64,000 nucleotides of DNA from Ignavibacteriales bacterium (GTDB lineage Bacteria > Bacteroidota > Ignavibacteria > Ignavibacteriales > Ignavibacteriaceae): contig JADJIA010000007.1 of NCBI GenBank assembly GCA_016707285.1, forward strand, positions 1-64,000, given 5' to 3'. Positions 1 to 10,080 of this stretch are shown here, in pieces (position 1 is the stretch's first letter; each line of letters opens with the position of its first letter). Below the pieces are notes generated by a model. That model was not told where the DNA came from, did not search any database, and saw only the letters and a program-made list of their open reading frames with translations. The translations under genes and the position numbers were made by a program.

Positions 1-339
1 CAAATGGATCCGCAAAATTGTTGGAATATGCCGAATTTATGGGAATGGCTCACAAACCTGACAAAGCCATCGATGGATACCAGGTATTTAAAAATCAACC
101 TAACAATGTTGAGATCCTTAGCTTTAGCAGTCTCTATTACCAAAGAAAGAGCTGGATAAAGATTGGAGATAATTAACCGAGGATTAAAGTTGATCAAAAA
201 TTCAGAAGCCTTTTTTACCTTGGTTTTATCGAGCGTGAAAAGGGAGATGTTGCCAAAGCCAAAGCCACATGGCAGAAACTTGTAAAGGATTTCCCAGTAC
301 TCCGGAGCCGAACTTGCGGAGAAAGAACTGGCAAAATAA
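1..339 (+). pseudogene. TPR-repeat protein, C-terminal fragment, frameshifted
   Basis: The gene is cut by the window's left edge, so only the C-terminal part is visible. One frame reads helical TPR-like text (LLEYAEFMGMAHKPDKAIDGY, then FYLGFIEREKGDVAKAKATW, then ELAEKELAK and stop at 337-339). The text is interrupted by a stop at 174-176 and by frame changes near 150-180 and 297-303. The alternating small and aromatic residues at about 34-residue spacing fit tetratricopeptide repeats. It lies just upstream of the oxidoreductase and cytochrome genes and may be part of that operon. The breaks look like single-base errors. Function beyond protein-protein interaction cannot be told. Confidence 0.5.
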
Positions 340-342
340 AAA

Positions 343-1675
343 GTGGATGAAGTTTTTCTGGAAGAAACGGGCGCATATTTGTTCGCCCTTCTTCTCATAT
401 CAATAGTCCTGTTTTTCTACCTGAGAGGGAAAAGCAGAACCTCAAAAAAAAATGTAAAAAAGATTGAGGAAGCAAAAAACCTCGGTCTCTTCGAACCCGT
501 CTCTCTCCATCCGTTTGTTAATGAAAATATTTGTATCGGAAGTGGTGCTTGTATTGAAGCCTGCCCTGAAAAAGACATCCTTGCTATAGTAAACGGCAGG
601 GCAACAACAGTAAATGCTTCAAGATGTGTAGGGCATGGAGCCTGTTTTCATGCATGTCCTGTTCAGGCAATTGCTTTATACATTGGAACTGAAAAAAGAG
701 GTGTTGACCTTCCGCATGTAAGCCAGGAGTTTGAAACAAATGTGCCTATGCTCTTTATTGCCGGAGAACTTGGCGGAATGGGGCTGATAAAAAATGCGGT
801 TGAGCAGGAAACAGGCAAGGTAATTTATCTTAATAAGAAGCTCAAAAGGACCACAAAGCCCAAATTTGATGTGATTGTGGTTGGCTCGGTCCCGCCGACA
901 TCCTGCAACACTAAAAGTGCGGAATATGGTCCCAAAATATAAAACACTTTGAGCAAGACTCAATTGGTGGAACTGTTTACAGTTTCCCCAGATCAAAGAT
1001 AGTAATGACCTCACCGATGGATCTTCCACTTCTTGGAAAAGTTAAACTTGTTGAAACAAATAAAGACGAACTTATAACAATCTGGTCGGATGTTATTTCA
1101 AAAAACAACATCAAAATTGATGAAAACGAAAAAGTTGAATCAATCGTAAAAGAAGGTGAAATCTTTAAAGTGACGACGGACAAGGATTATACTTTTTTTC
1201 CGTAATTTTGGCAATCGGAAGAAGGGGTTCTCCCAGAAAGCTCGGCGTTTTGGGCGAAACAAGAAAAAGTGTTCTATCGTTTATTGGAACCTGAACACAT
1301 TGATAATCAAAGAATTTTAGTAGTTGGTGGTGGGGATTCAGCAATTGAATCCGCTATTCTCCTCGCACATGGTAGTAACACGGTCCATTTATCTTATCGT
1401 GCTGATGCCTTTTCACGAATAAAACCTAAAAACCTCGAAAACATAAATTCTTACTCACAAAGTGGTAAGTTACAGTTATTGTTAAGTACAAATGTTGTTG
1501 AAATAAAAGATGAATCTGTGGTACTTAACAGAGGCGATAGTTCCGAAGACCTTTTCGAAGTTGAAAACGACCTTGTTTATATCTTTGCCGGCGGTGATTG
1601 CCGGTTAAGTTTCTTGAAAAGGCCGGCGTGCGGATCACAAAGAAATTTGGAGAAGCAATTTTAAGCCATAAATAA
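343..1675 (+). pseudogene. Membrane-anchored 4Fe-4S ferredoxin / FAD-NAD(P) oxidoreductase, frameshifted
   Basis: The gene starts with GTG at 343. It reads as one N-terminal membrane helix (about residues 11-27), then a double [4Fe-4S] ferredoxin domain (CIGSGACIEACP and CVGHGACFHACP), then a thioredoxin-reductase-like flavoprotein. The flavoprotein part has a damaged first dinucleotide site (DVIVVGSVPP, expected GSGPAG), a GGTVYSFPR segment and an intact second site (ILVVGGGDSAIESA). These pieces lie in different frames, with breaks near 890-960, 1200, 1265 and 1600. The natural C-terminus (EKAGVRITKKFGEAIL) ends at 1675 in a shifted frame. The expected role is moving electrons between NAD(P)H, ferredoxin and the cytochromes encoded next door. 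Probably functional in the organism, with errors in the consensus; true decay cannot be excluded. Confidence 0.7.
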
Positions 1676-1699
1676 TAAATTAACAAAACCGGAATTCCA

Positions 1700-3195
1700 A
1701 TGTTTCGTATCCTGTTTGTCACATTAATATTTTCGATTATTGTCAGAGCACAGTTCTCTCCCGGTGATCTGAGCAACGCCACGCCAATCTTGAAGGCATG
1801 AGTAATTGCGACAAATGCCACACTTTCAGGCGATGGAGTAAAATTCCAAGTGCCTTTCATGCCATACTGAGATAAATACTCTTGTTAACAGTGGAAGAGG
1901 TTTACACGCCAGAGAGGCAAAAAGGGAAGATGTGTTATGCCTGCCATAGTGAACACCATGGTAGAGGCTATAATTGATGAGTTTTAATCAAAAGGTTTGA
2001 TCACGGAAGGGCAGGATATGTTCTTCAAGGCAAACACCTTCCCAACTTTCTTGTGCAGGATGTCATCAGGCAAAAATACATTAAAGGGAATGCCAAAAAA
2101 GAGCCAGGCAGAACTTTTCTTGGGTTGGAGCAGAATTGTCTCCGCTGCCATACAGATGTGCACAAAACTACCCTTGAAACAATTGTACGGGTTGCCACAC
2201 CCAAAGTGCTTTTAAACCTGCAACGGTTTTAACCATGCAAAAACCAATTTTAATCTAACGGGTGCTCAACAAGAGTGGATTGTTACAGATGCCACACCAA
2301 TACCAACCTCGCAGGTAAAGATTCAAAAGTATTTAAAGGAATTCAGTTTGCATCCTGTACCAACTGTCATAAAGATATCCACAATGGAAAACTTGGCAAT
2401 GTTTGTACCGACTGTCACCAACCGACATTTAAAATGTAAGACTTAACGGATTTGACCGACAAAACGGGTTTTCAACTGCTGGGTCAACATCGGGTTGTTA
2501 AGTGTGGCGAGTGTCGCGGAACCGATCTAAATTCAAAACCTGGAACATAAAAATTGTACCAATTGTCATAAAGATTATCATAAAGGTGAGTTCATCTCTA
2601 CCCGGTAAATCGGGTGAAGTGTTCCGATTGCCACACAGTGAATGGTTTCTCCCCATCGTTATTTACCCTTGAACTTCATCAAAAACACGGTTCCCACTCG
2701 CAGGATCACATCTTGCTCAACCTTGCCAGAGTTGCCACTATTCAGGAACAGAGTGGAAATTCAAGAAGGATAATTTTGAGTGTGCAAGCTGTCATAAAAA
2801 TATCCATGGGGAAGAGATTTCAGCTAAATTTATGGGAAATAACAACTGTTCAAGTTGCCATAATGTTGAAAACTGGTTAAAATACAGCTTTGACCATGAA
2901 AAAACAGAGTTTAAACTTACAGGTAAACATGCCTCTCAATACATATTGTGAAAGCTGCCACAAAGAAGTTCACAATTATCAGTTCAAAACGACAGGTGAA
3001 AATGACTGTCTGAAGTGTCACACTACTTCCAACTGGAAACCGGAAAAGTTTGATCACAACAATACCCGTTTTTCGCTCACGGGTGCCCATTCACTTATTG
3101 AATGTGAAAAATGCCATAAAAAAGCCGAATCGAACGGTGTAATGTTTGTAAAATACAAGATCGAAGATTTCAAATGCGCTACCTGTCACTTTTAA
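1700..3195 (+). pseudogene. Multihaem c-type cytochrome (about 18 haem motifs), frameshifted
   Basis: ATG 1700 begins a secretion-type leader (MFRILFVTLIFSIIVRAQ). Reading across frames gives about 18 CXXCH haem-binding motifs, for example CDKCH, CYACH, CLRCH, CTNCH, CSDCH, CESCH, CLKCH and CATCH. One degenerate CGECR near 2505 may be a miscalled motif. The C-terminal third (2890-3195) is in one clean frame and has the FDHNNTRFSLTGAHSLIECEKC module also seen in the next gene. Frame breaks occur at least near 1800, 1970, 2060, 2200, 2280, 2510 and 2690. Haems would be attached in the periplasm, so this is a periplasmic or outer-membrane electron carrier. The last 22 bases overlap the next cytochrome gene. 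Confidence 0.75.
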
Positions 3196-5514
3196 TTTCA
3201 TTTTTGGCATTATTTAATGTCGTTGTTGCCCAGTCACCGCATGGCGACCTGAAAGGTAAGGATTGTGGAACCTGTCATAATCCACAAAACTGGATTGTTG
3301 ATACAAAAAAGCTCGATTTTGACCATTCCATCACCAACTTCCCTCTAAAAGGGCAACACTCATCAGTTGACTGTCAAACTTGTCACACAACGCCCAAATT
3401 TGAGGTACTCCTGTTAATTGCTCAAGTTGTCATACTTCGGTTCACAGGAACACCATTATCAAATGATTGTCACGTTGTCACCCCTGGAAAACTGGCTGGT
3501 GAAAGAGATTCTTCCACTTCATGAACGAAGCAGGTTTCCTCTGTTTGGTGCTCATCAGACTGCGGATTGTGGAATGTGCCACCAAAATTATGAAGTCCGT
3601 CAGTTTGAACCTGTTCAAACTGATTGTTACAGTTGCCATGCAAAAGATTATTTTGCTACTGCCGTTCCAAATCATCCAAACGGGAAATTCTCAACCGATT
3701 GTACGATGTGCCACGATGTAAAGGCTGTCAACTGGAGAAGTTCAAACATCAACCACGAATTTTCCTTGAGGGGGGCACAGCCGCCCAAGTTGTTTTGACT
3801 GTCACAATCAAGGGCTTTGCAGGACTTTCTTCCAGGGAGTGTTATTCTTGCCATCAACCAAATTTTGAAGCAGCAAAAAATCCTGATCATGTTCTTGGAA
3901 TTTTTCAAAACAATGCCAGACTTGCCACAACATAAATGGATAGGTGCCTGCTCAATTTGATCATAACCTGACAACTTTTCCTTTGACAGGAAAACACACC
4001 ACAGTTCAGTGCTCAAGTTGTCACACAAGGATACACAGGAACACCAAAAACGTTGTAAGCTGTCATCAGACAGATTACAACGCCACAAATAATCCCAATC
4101 ATACAGCGGCATCATTCCCATCCACTTGCGAATCGTGTCATACAACATCGGGATGGCAACCGGCACAATTTGATCATGATGGTCCCTTTTTCCCTATTTA
4201 CTCAGGTCAACACCGTGGAGAGTGGAACAGTTGTAGCGACTGTCATAAAAACCCAACAAGTTATGCAGAATTTACCTGCACAAGCTGTCATGAACATAAT
4301 CAAAATGATATGAACAGTGAACATCAAGGGATACAGGGTTACAGGTGGGAATCTTCGGCGTGTTATGCCTGTCATCCTTCGGGTGATGCAAATGGTGCAT
4401 TTAATCATCAGACATCGCCATTTCCCCTTACCGGGGCACATGTTACAACCGACTGCGCTCTATGCCATACAACCGGTTATGCTAATACTCCTAATGACTG
4501 TTACACTTGTCACCAACAGGGTTTTAACCTGACAACCAAACTAAACCATACTCTTGCAGGTTTTTCTCAGAATTGTACCCAATGCCATAACACAACAGCC
4601 TGGGCGACAACCACATTCAACCACACAACATCACAGTTCCCATTGACAGGTAACCATTTGACGCTTACTGTAACCAGTGCCATGCGACAGGTTATCCAAA
4701 TACCCCAAACGACTGTTATTCGTGCCATCAGACAGGTTATAACTTGACAAACAGGGTAAACCACACTCTTGCAGGGTTTTCTCAAAGTTGTACTGAATGT
4801 CACAACACATCAGGTTGGGTATCAACAACTTTTAATCACTCAACCACCACAGGATTTCCGTTGACAAATGCCCACTCCACACCTGTGTGCAGTTCATGTC
4901 ACGAGACTACTTACACAGGAACGGTGAGTGAATGTTCGTCATGTCATATCGCTGATTATAATTCAGCGACCAATCCAAATCATCTGGCACCCCATTTTCC
5001 CACGATTTGTAGTGATTGTCACACAAATTCTGCATGGGCACCATCAACGTTCAATCACGATGTCCAATATTTCCCGATCTATAGCGGTCAACATCGAAAC
5101 GAGTGGAATAATAATTGTCTCAGTTGCCACACAGTTCCGGGTAATTTTGCATCTTTTTCATGTATCGATTGCCACGAACATAATCAGAATTCAATGAATC
5201 AGGAGCATCAGGGGGTTGCAAACTATCAATGGAATTCTCAAAGATGTTTTGAATGCCACCCCGATGGGGATAGCGGGCCAATGCTGAAGCAGGATCACTC
5301 ATTTTATCCAATTTCTGGAAAACACACATCTGTGACTTGTAATGAATGTCATTCCACCGAGGGTGGCAAACCACAGTGTATTGAGTGTCATCAGGAAGAG
5401 TTAACTTCTGCTCACAAACTTGAAGCTTCAAATACCCGGTGTTGGGAGTGTCATAATACATTCTCATTCAATCTTGACGGAGTTACTCCCAAAAAGCTGG
5501 AAAGGATAGATTAA
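3174..5514 (+). pseudogene. Large multihaem c-type cytochrome (about 30 haem motifs), frameshifted
   Basis: ATG 3174 lies inside the end of the upstream cytochrome gene, suggesting coupled translation. A signal peptide (MRYLSLLISFLALFNVVVAQ) is followed by about 30 CXXCH motifs spread over roughly 780 residues. They sit in repeated modules of the form FDHxxTxFPLTGxH...CxxCH. Two longer modules contain an IYSGQHRxEW segment. The long clean stretches are 3944-4660 and 4744-5514; the parts near 3400-3480, 3780-3945 and 4660-4745 change frame. The size and haem count fit a nanowire-like or porin-associated outer-membrane electron conduit, and a beta-barrel gene follows 2 bases later. Haem ligation is not in doubt; the exact electron partner is inferred. 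Confidence 0.8.
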
Positions 5515-5516
5515 CA

Positions 5517-7112
5517 ATGAAAAAGTTTTTGTTATTACTCCTTTTAGCTTCTGTTTCCACACTTTTTAGTCAGAAAACAGGTGAAGTGCGGGAAGGTAAA
5601 GTGACATTTGTTTCATCCCAAAATATCTATGTTCAGTTCACAACTACCGAAGGAATATTTGAAAAAGATACACTTTGGATGGTTGTTGGTGGGAAAGATG
5701 TACCGGCTGTCCTGGTGAATTTTATAAGTTCCAAATCGGCTGCAGGCAACAAGATAGGTGAAGTAAAAATCGAAAAAGAGATGATTTTAAAAGCTTACCC
5801 GTCGGTTGTGGTAAAAAAAGAGGAAAAAATTGTTGAAGAACCGGTTACGCCTGTAATTACAGAAGAGCCTAAAGTATTGCCTGTGAACTTAAAACCGGTT
5901 GAAAAAAAGAATTACCGGGGGAGATTTTCGGTGCAGTCATCCTCTGATATCAGCAACATCACCGGATCACCCGGAACACAGAGATGGCGATACGGACTCT
6001 CTTTTAATGCAGATAAGATTAACGGAGGTAATTTTTCATTTTCCTCCTACACCACTTTCTCATATCTCACTCGTGACTGGGGGAGAGACGGACATGACCT
6101 TGGCAGGAAACTTAAAATTTACGAATTGAAGGGTGGCTACGCCTTCGACTCCCTCTCCTTCATAAATTTTGGAAGGTTTGTTTACCGCAAGATTTCCAAT
6201 ATCGGTGCTGTTGATGGTTTACTTTATGAACGCAGTATCGGAAAAAAATGGTCGGCAGGTCTCTTTGCCGGAAGCAGACCAAATATGCTTGACTATGGCT
6301 ACAATTTTAAGCTCTTCCAGTTTGGTGCTTATGTTGCCCAATCCGACTCTTTGGGTACGGGTTTGATGGAGAATTCGATTGGATTTGTAAATCAAACAAA
6401 CGATTTTAAAACGGATAGAAGATTTATTTATCTGCAACATACTTCCAACCCGATAACATCTTTGTCGTTTTTTGCGTCATCAGAGGTTGATCTGTATAAA
6501 CTTGAAGCTGGAGAGGGGAAAACAAGCCCTGATCTTACAAATCTTTATGTCTCAACACGATATGCATTCTCAAGAGAGTATAATATAAACCTGTCGTATG
6601 ATGTCAGGAAAAATGTTATTTATTATGAAACCTACAGATCTTTTATCGATTCTGTATTGTTTAATGAAACACTACAAGGCCTACGAATAGGATTTAATAC
6701 TACTGCGATCAAAAACCTGTCCATTTCTCTTAGGTCGGGATTCCGGAACATGGGTAATGATGCCCGCAGTTCTTCAGATTACGGTCTGAGTATTTACTAT
6801 TCAAATGTCCCGTATATTGCCGGGTATATCTCTGCAAATGTTGGATATTTAAAAAGTGTTTATGTAGAGGGTCTGAATTTTGGAGTGGGATATTCACGAA
6901 ATCTTCTTGAAAATCTTTACACCACCATTGGTTACAGAAACATCAATTATGAATTCAGTCGTGGTGGGTCGAAGCTTGGCCAGAACATCGTTTCTCTCGA
7001 TCTTAACTACACGGTAAACAAAACCTTTAACCTTGGCCTCAATTACGAAGGCGTTTTTGAAGGATCATTTACCACGAGCCGGCTGTTTGTTGACATTACT
7101 ACCAGGTTTTGA
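5517..7112 (+). CDS. Outer-membrane beta-barrel protein of the cytochrome locus
   Basis: This 531-residue protein has a clear signal peptide (MKKFLLLLLLASVSTLFS). An N-terminal soluble part (about 20-125) is followed by a Pro/Glu/Val-rich linker. From about residue 140 to the end, alternating hydrophobic and polar strands rich in Tyr, Ser, Gly and Asn (FSFSSYTTFSYL, SLSISLRSGFRNMG, NLGLNYEGVF) end in an aromatic residue (ITTRF), as outer-membrane barrels do. It starts 2 bases after the multihaem cytochrome stop, so the two are surely co-transcribed. By analogy with porin-cytochrome complexes it could sheathe the cytochrome through the outer membrane. I see no recognisable MtrB/PioB signature, so that role is inferred. 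Confidence 0.7.
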   Translation: MKKFLLLLLLASVSTLFSQKTGEVREGKVTFVSSQNIYVQFTTTEGIFEKDTLWMVVGGKDVPAVLVNFISSKSAAGNKIGEVKIEKEMILKAYPSVVVKKEEKIVEEPVTPVITEEPKVLPVNLKPVEKKNYRGRFSVQSSSDISNITGSPGTQRWRYGLSFNADKINGGNFSFSSYTTFSYLTRDWGRDGHDLGRKLKIYELKGGYAFDSLSFINFGRFVYRKISNIGAVDGLLYERSIGKKWSAGLFAGSRPNMLDYGYNFKLFQFGAYVAQSDSLGTGLMENSIGFVNQTNDFKTDRRFIYLQHTSNPITSLSFFASSEVDLYKLEAGEGKTSPDLTNLYVSTRYAFSREYNINLSYDVRKNVIYYETYRSFIDSVLFNETLQGLRIGFNTTAIKNLSISLRSGFRNMGNDARSSSDYGLSIYYSNVPYIAGYISANVGYLKSVYVEGLNFGVGYSRNLLENLYTTIGYRNINYEFSRGGSKLGQNIVSLDLNYTVNKTFNLGLNYEGVFEGSFTTSRLFVDITTRF

Positions 7113-7591
7113 TTTTAGGGGACGCGGAGTGGGGATAGTTCCACGGATTTCACGGATTTAGCACGGATTTCCACGGATGAGAGGGGACGCAGATACACGC
7201 AGATTAGACGGATTTTCGCAGATTTTGTTCGTTAGTGACAGGAGTGGTAATCGTCCCGATTGCCCTCTGCAAAACGAAAAACCGTAAGAGTTAATAGTCA
7301 AAAGGGTTTTAGTCATGTTGCATCACACAACGTCCTGTGAATAAATTCACAGGCTATTGGTTTGTCAATCAGGGAAATTTAAACCAATAGCATGGGGTTT
7401 CAACCCCATGAAACAGGGCGATCATTTGATTATTTCCCTCTGTGTGCTCTGTGGTTAAATAAAATCCTTTGCGTCCTTTGTACTCTTTGCGGATAAATTT
7501 CGCTTCCCCTCTACTCCTCAAATTTTCCCCAAATTCAGAAAACAAGAAAAGATTATATTTCAGGACAGATTTTTTATTAATAGAAAAGAAT
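7113..7591. repeat. 479-bp gene-free stretch made of dispersed repeat words
   Basis: No gene is visible. The stretch is a mosaic. At 7132-7180 there are iterated ACGGATTTC/CACGGATT words. At 7186-7225 there is GGACGCAGATACACGCAG plus a TTTTCGCAGA tail. At 7241-7272 lies GGAGTGGTAATCGTCCCG and following bases, repeated nearly exactly at 28350-28381. At 7334-7410 there are nested palindromes. At 7436-7495 there are CTCTGTGTGCTCTGTGG and TTTGCGTCCTTTG words. Related words recur near 10130, 28260, 40070 and 45620. Confidence 0.75.
7334..7410. repeat. Set of three hairpin-forming palindromes
   Basis: CCTGTGAAT and ATTCACAGG (7334-7353) flank a 2-base loop. CTATTGGTTT (7354-7363) pairs with AAACCAATAG (7381-7390). 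CATGGGGTT and AACCCCATG (7391-7410) form a third stem. All arms match perfectly. There is no T-run, so this is not a standard terminator; it looks like a REP- or MITE-type palindromic unit. Confidence 0.65.
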
Positions 7592-8599
7592 ATGAAGACC
7601 CTTAAACTTATCCCGGCATTTGTAATTTTTATAACTCTTGTGGCTTTTCCTCAAAACGAAGAGCAACTTTTTGTTGTGGCTTCTTATAATGTGGAAAACC
7701 TTTTTGATACAATTAATGATCCCACCATCGATGATGAGCAATTTTTGCCATCCGACAGTTCAAAATGGAATAGCGAAAAATACAGTGTGAAGCTCAAAAA
7801 TCTTGCTGCTGTAATCGACTCAATGAACTACGGTTGGGGACCCGACATTCTTGGGCTCATTGAAGTGGAAAACAAAGCAGTTATAGAAGACCTCGTCGCC
7901 CGGTTGGGAAGCGGTAAAAAATATAAGATCGTCCATTATGACTCTCCTGATGGAAGGGGAATTGATGTGGCTTTGATCTATAACAGTGACTTATTTTCAA
8001 TTGCCAGGTCTGAAGCTCTTGAAGTGGAACTCCCCGACAAATGGCCCACCAGATCAATCCTTCATGCCGTTCTCTGCGATGCAAAGGGGATCGAATTCAA
8101 TTTTTATGTAAATCATTGGCCCTCACGAAGAGGTGGAGAAAAATCTGCTACAGCTCGAATAGCTGCAGCATCTGTACTCAGAAAAAGCATAGACAAACTG
8201 CTTGAGGAAGACCCAAAGTCAAAAATCATCATGATGGGTGATTTTAACGATGAACCGCTTGATGTTTCAGTTGAACAAACTTTAAGGGCGGGACTGATGG
8301 TCTGCATCCCCGGTTCACAACTTGACACAGCAGTTTATAATCTGGCGATGGAAAAGAAGATTGCGGGAGAGGGAACCTATCTCTATCAAGGCAACTGGAA
8401 CATGCTCGATCAGATTATTGTATCAGGTTCTGTAGCCGCATCCAACTACATCTGCAATTCATATTCGATATTTAAACCTGAATTTATTTTGCAGAAAAAC
8501 GGGAAATATGCCGGATCGTCGCTTCCAACATTTGGAGGCAGAAGATATTTTGGCGGATACAGTGATCACTTCGCTGTTTACGCAGTCTTTAAGTTCTAA
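7592..8599 (+). CDS. Secreted endonuclease/exonuclease/phosphatase-family protein
   Basis: I choose ATG 7592 because it opens a signal peptide (MKTLKLIPAFVIFITLVAFP); the longer open frame to 7469 would translate repeat DNA. The product is 335 residues. Family motifs appear in order: VASYNVENLFD, LGLIEVEN (metal-binding Glu), NHWPSRRGG (catalytic His region), MMGDFNDEP and a C-terminal YSDHFAVYAVF. These are the metal-ion and catalytic residues of the DNase I-like fold, so it should hydrolyse a phosphodiester or phosphomonoester outside the cytoplasm. The substrate is unknown. The next gene starts 5 bases downstream on the same strand. Confidence 0.85.
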   Translation: MKTLKLIPAFVIFITLVAFPQNEEQLFVVASYNVENLFDTINDPTIDDEQFLPSDSSKWNSEKYSVKLKNLAAVIDSMNYGWGPDILGLIEVENKAVIEDLVARLGSGKKYKIVHYDSPDGRGIDVALIYNSDLFSIARSEALEVELPDKWPTRSILHAVLCDAKGIEFNFYVNHWPSRRGGEKSATARIAAASVLRKSIDKLLEEDPKSKIIMMGDFNDEPLDVSVEQTLRAGLMVCIPGSQLDTAVYNLAMEKKIAGEGTYLYQGNWNMLDQIIVSGSVAASNYICNSYSIFKPEFILQKNGKYAGSSLPTFGGRRYFGGYSDHFAVYAVFKF

Positions 8600-8604
8600 A
8601 AGCC

Positions 8605-10080
8605 ATGTCGGACGAAATAAAAACCGACCTTTTTGACCTTTTTTTAGGTCCCAAAGGGGAAAACTCCCGTTATTTTGAGGAACTTGTTTCACGGGTAATC
8701 AGGAGCCATTCAGACCTTAGAGCCAACTATTCCAAGGATGATTTATCACTTTTAAAAGGGATTCCGGGTTCTCCAAAACTTGAGGAAGAACTAATCAAGT
8801 TTTTGGAGCTTCAAAAAAATAATCTTCCCTATTTTCACCCGAGATATTCAGCTCAGATGTTGAAAGACCCGACAATTCCTTCAATTCTTGGATATCTTGC
8901 ATTTATTATGTCCAATCCCAACAATCATGCCTGGGAAGGTGGACCCGTAACAACGGAAATGGAACTTGAAGTTGTTGAGACACTTCTTAAAATGTGTGGT
9001 TTTAAATCGGGATGGGGTCATCTCGCCAGTGGAGGTTCCCTTGCAAACATGGAAGCCGTTTGGGCAGCAAGAGATTATTATGGTAACGGGACTGTTTTCT
9101 TTTCCGAAGTTTCCCACTATTCGTGGAAGCGAATCTGCAAAATCCTCAATATCGATTCTTATGAGGAGGTAGCTGTTGACGGAAACTTCCGGATGAACCT
9201 TAATTCACTTGAAGATGCATTGAAAAAATCAAATAAACCTCTCATGGTGGTTGCAAATTTTGGGTCAACCGGTGCGGGCAGTGTTGATAATATCGAAGGG
9301 ATTATTGAGTTAAAATCCAGATACAATTTCCATCTTCATATTGACGCTGCTTATGGTGGATTTTTTAGATCATGTATCCTTGATGACAATTACGGGCTTC
9401 TTCCGTATGATCATGAAGGGGAAGTTTCTCTTCATTCCTACAACCAGCTGAAACATTTTGCCGAGGCAGATTCCATTACAATTGATCCCCACAAGCAGGG
9501 TTTTATGCAATATGGAGCAGGAGCTGTAATCTACAAAGATGAGGCTCTTCGTGAACCACTTTCAAACACGGCACCCTATACTTATCATAAAACTGATAAA
9601 CCAAATATCGGAATGTTTTCACTGGAAGGATCAAGACCGGGTGCAATGGCAGCAGCTTGTTATCTGACCTATAAAGTTTTGCCCCCCGTTGCCTCAGGTT
9701 TGGGTTCTCTGTTGAAACTCTCTCTTGCATCAGCGAATAAATTTTCCGAATTGATGGATTTATCGGATAATTTCAACAATTTTAGCAAAAACGACCTCGA
9801 TATCTGCACAGCTACAACTATTGCAGGGGATGATGTGGCAGAAATCAATAAAAAGAACCTTGAAATTTATCAGAGACTCTCAGTAGAGAATCCCGATGCA
9901 CCTTTCATAATCTCAAAATTTGTCGTTTCACCGGAAATTCTCGCACGGGCAAACCCTAATTTAAAGAACATCAATAATGAGAACTTCTCTGCACTTCGCA
10001 CAGTCTTTATGAAACACTGGAACGCCCTTGATGATTTCAGGTATGTGAGAGAACTTGTTGAGGAAATGAATTTAAGGTAA
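8605..10080 (+). CDS. Pyridoxal-phosphate-dependent decarboxylase (group II type)
   Basis: The protein has 491 residues, close to the usual length of group II amino-acid decarboxylases (glutamate, tyrosine, aromatic amino acid). It shows the cofactor features: ASGGSLANMEA (phosphate binding), HIDAAYGG with the pyridine-binding Asp at residue 247, and TIDPHKQG with the Schiff-base Lys at 297. The N-terminal FHPRYSAQMLKDPTIPSILGY matches the substrate-loop region of this family. It starts 5 bases after the preceding gene. The substrate cannot be assigned from sequence; aromatic L-amino acids or glutamate are the obvious candidates. The stop codon is followed by a GGTATTA repeat word. Confidence 0.85.
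   Translation: MSDEIKTDLFDLFLGPKGENSRYFEELVSRVIRSHSDLRANYSKDDLSLLKGIPGSPKLEEELIKFLELQKNNLPYFHPRYSAQMLKDPTIPSILGYLAFIMSNPNNHAWEGGPVTTEMELEVVETLLKMCGFKSGWGHLASGGSLANMEAVWAARDYYGNGTVFFSEVSHYSWKRICKILNIDSYEEVAVDGNFRMNLNSLEDALKKSNKPLMVVANFGSTGAGSVDNIEGIIELKSRYNFHLHIDAAYGGFFRSCILDDNYGLLPYDHEGEVSLHSYNQLKHFAEADSITIDPHKQGFMQYGAGAVIYKDEALREPLSNTAPYTYHKTDKPNIGMFSLEGSRPGAMAAACYLTYKVLPPVASGLGSLLKLSLASANKFSELMDLSDNFNNFSKNDLDICTATTIAGDDVAEINKKNLEIYQRLSVENPDAPFIISKFVVSPEILARANPNLKNINNENFSALRTVFMKHWNALDDFRYVRELVEEMNLR

Noticed and set aside
7469..7591. Longer start for the endonuclease-fold protein
   Set aside because: It translates repeat DNA; the signal peptide begins at ATG 7592.
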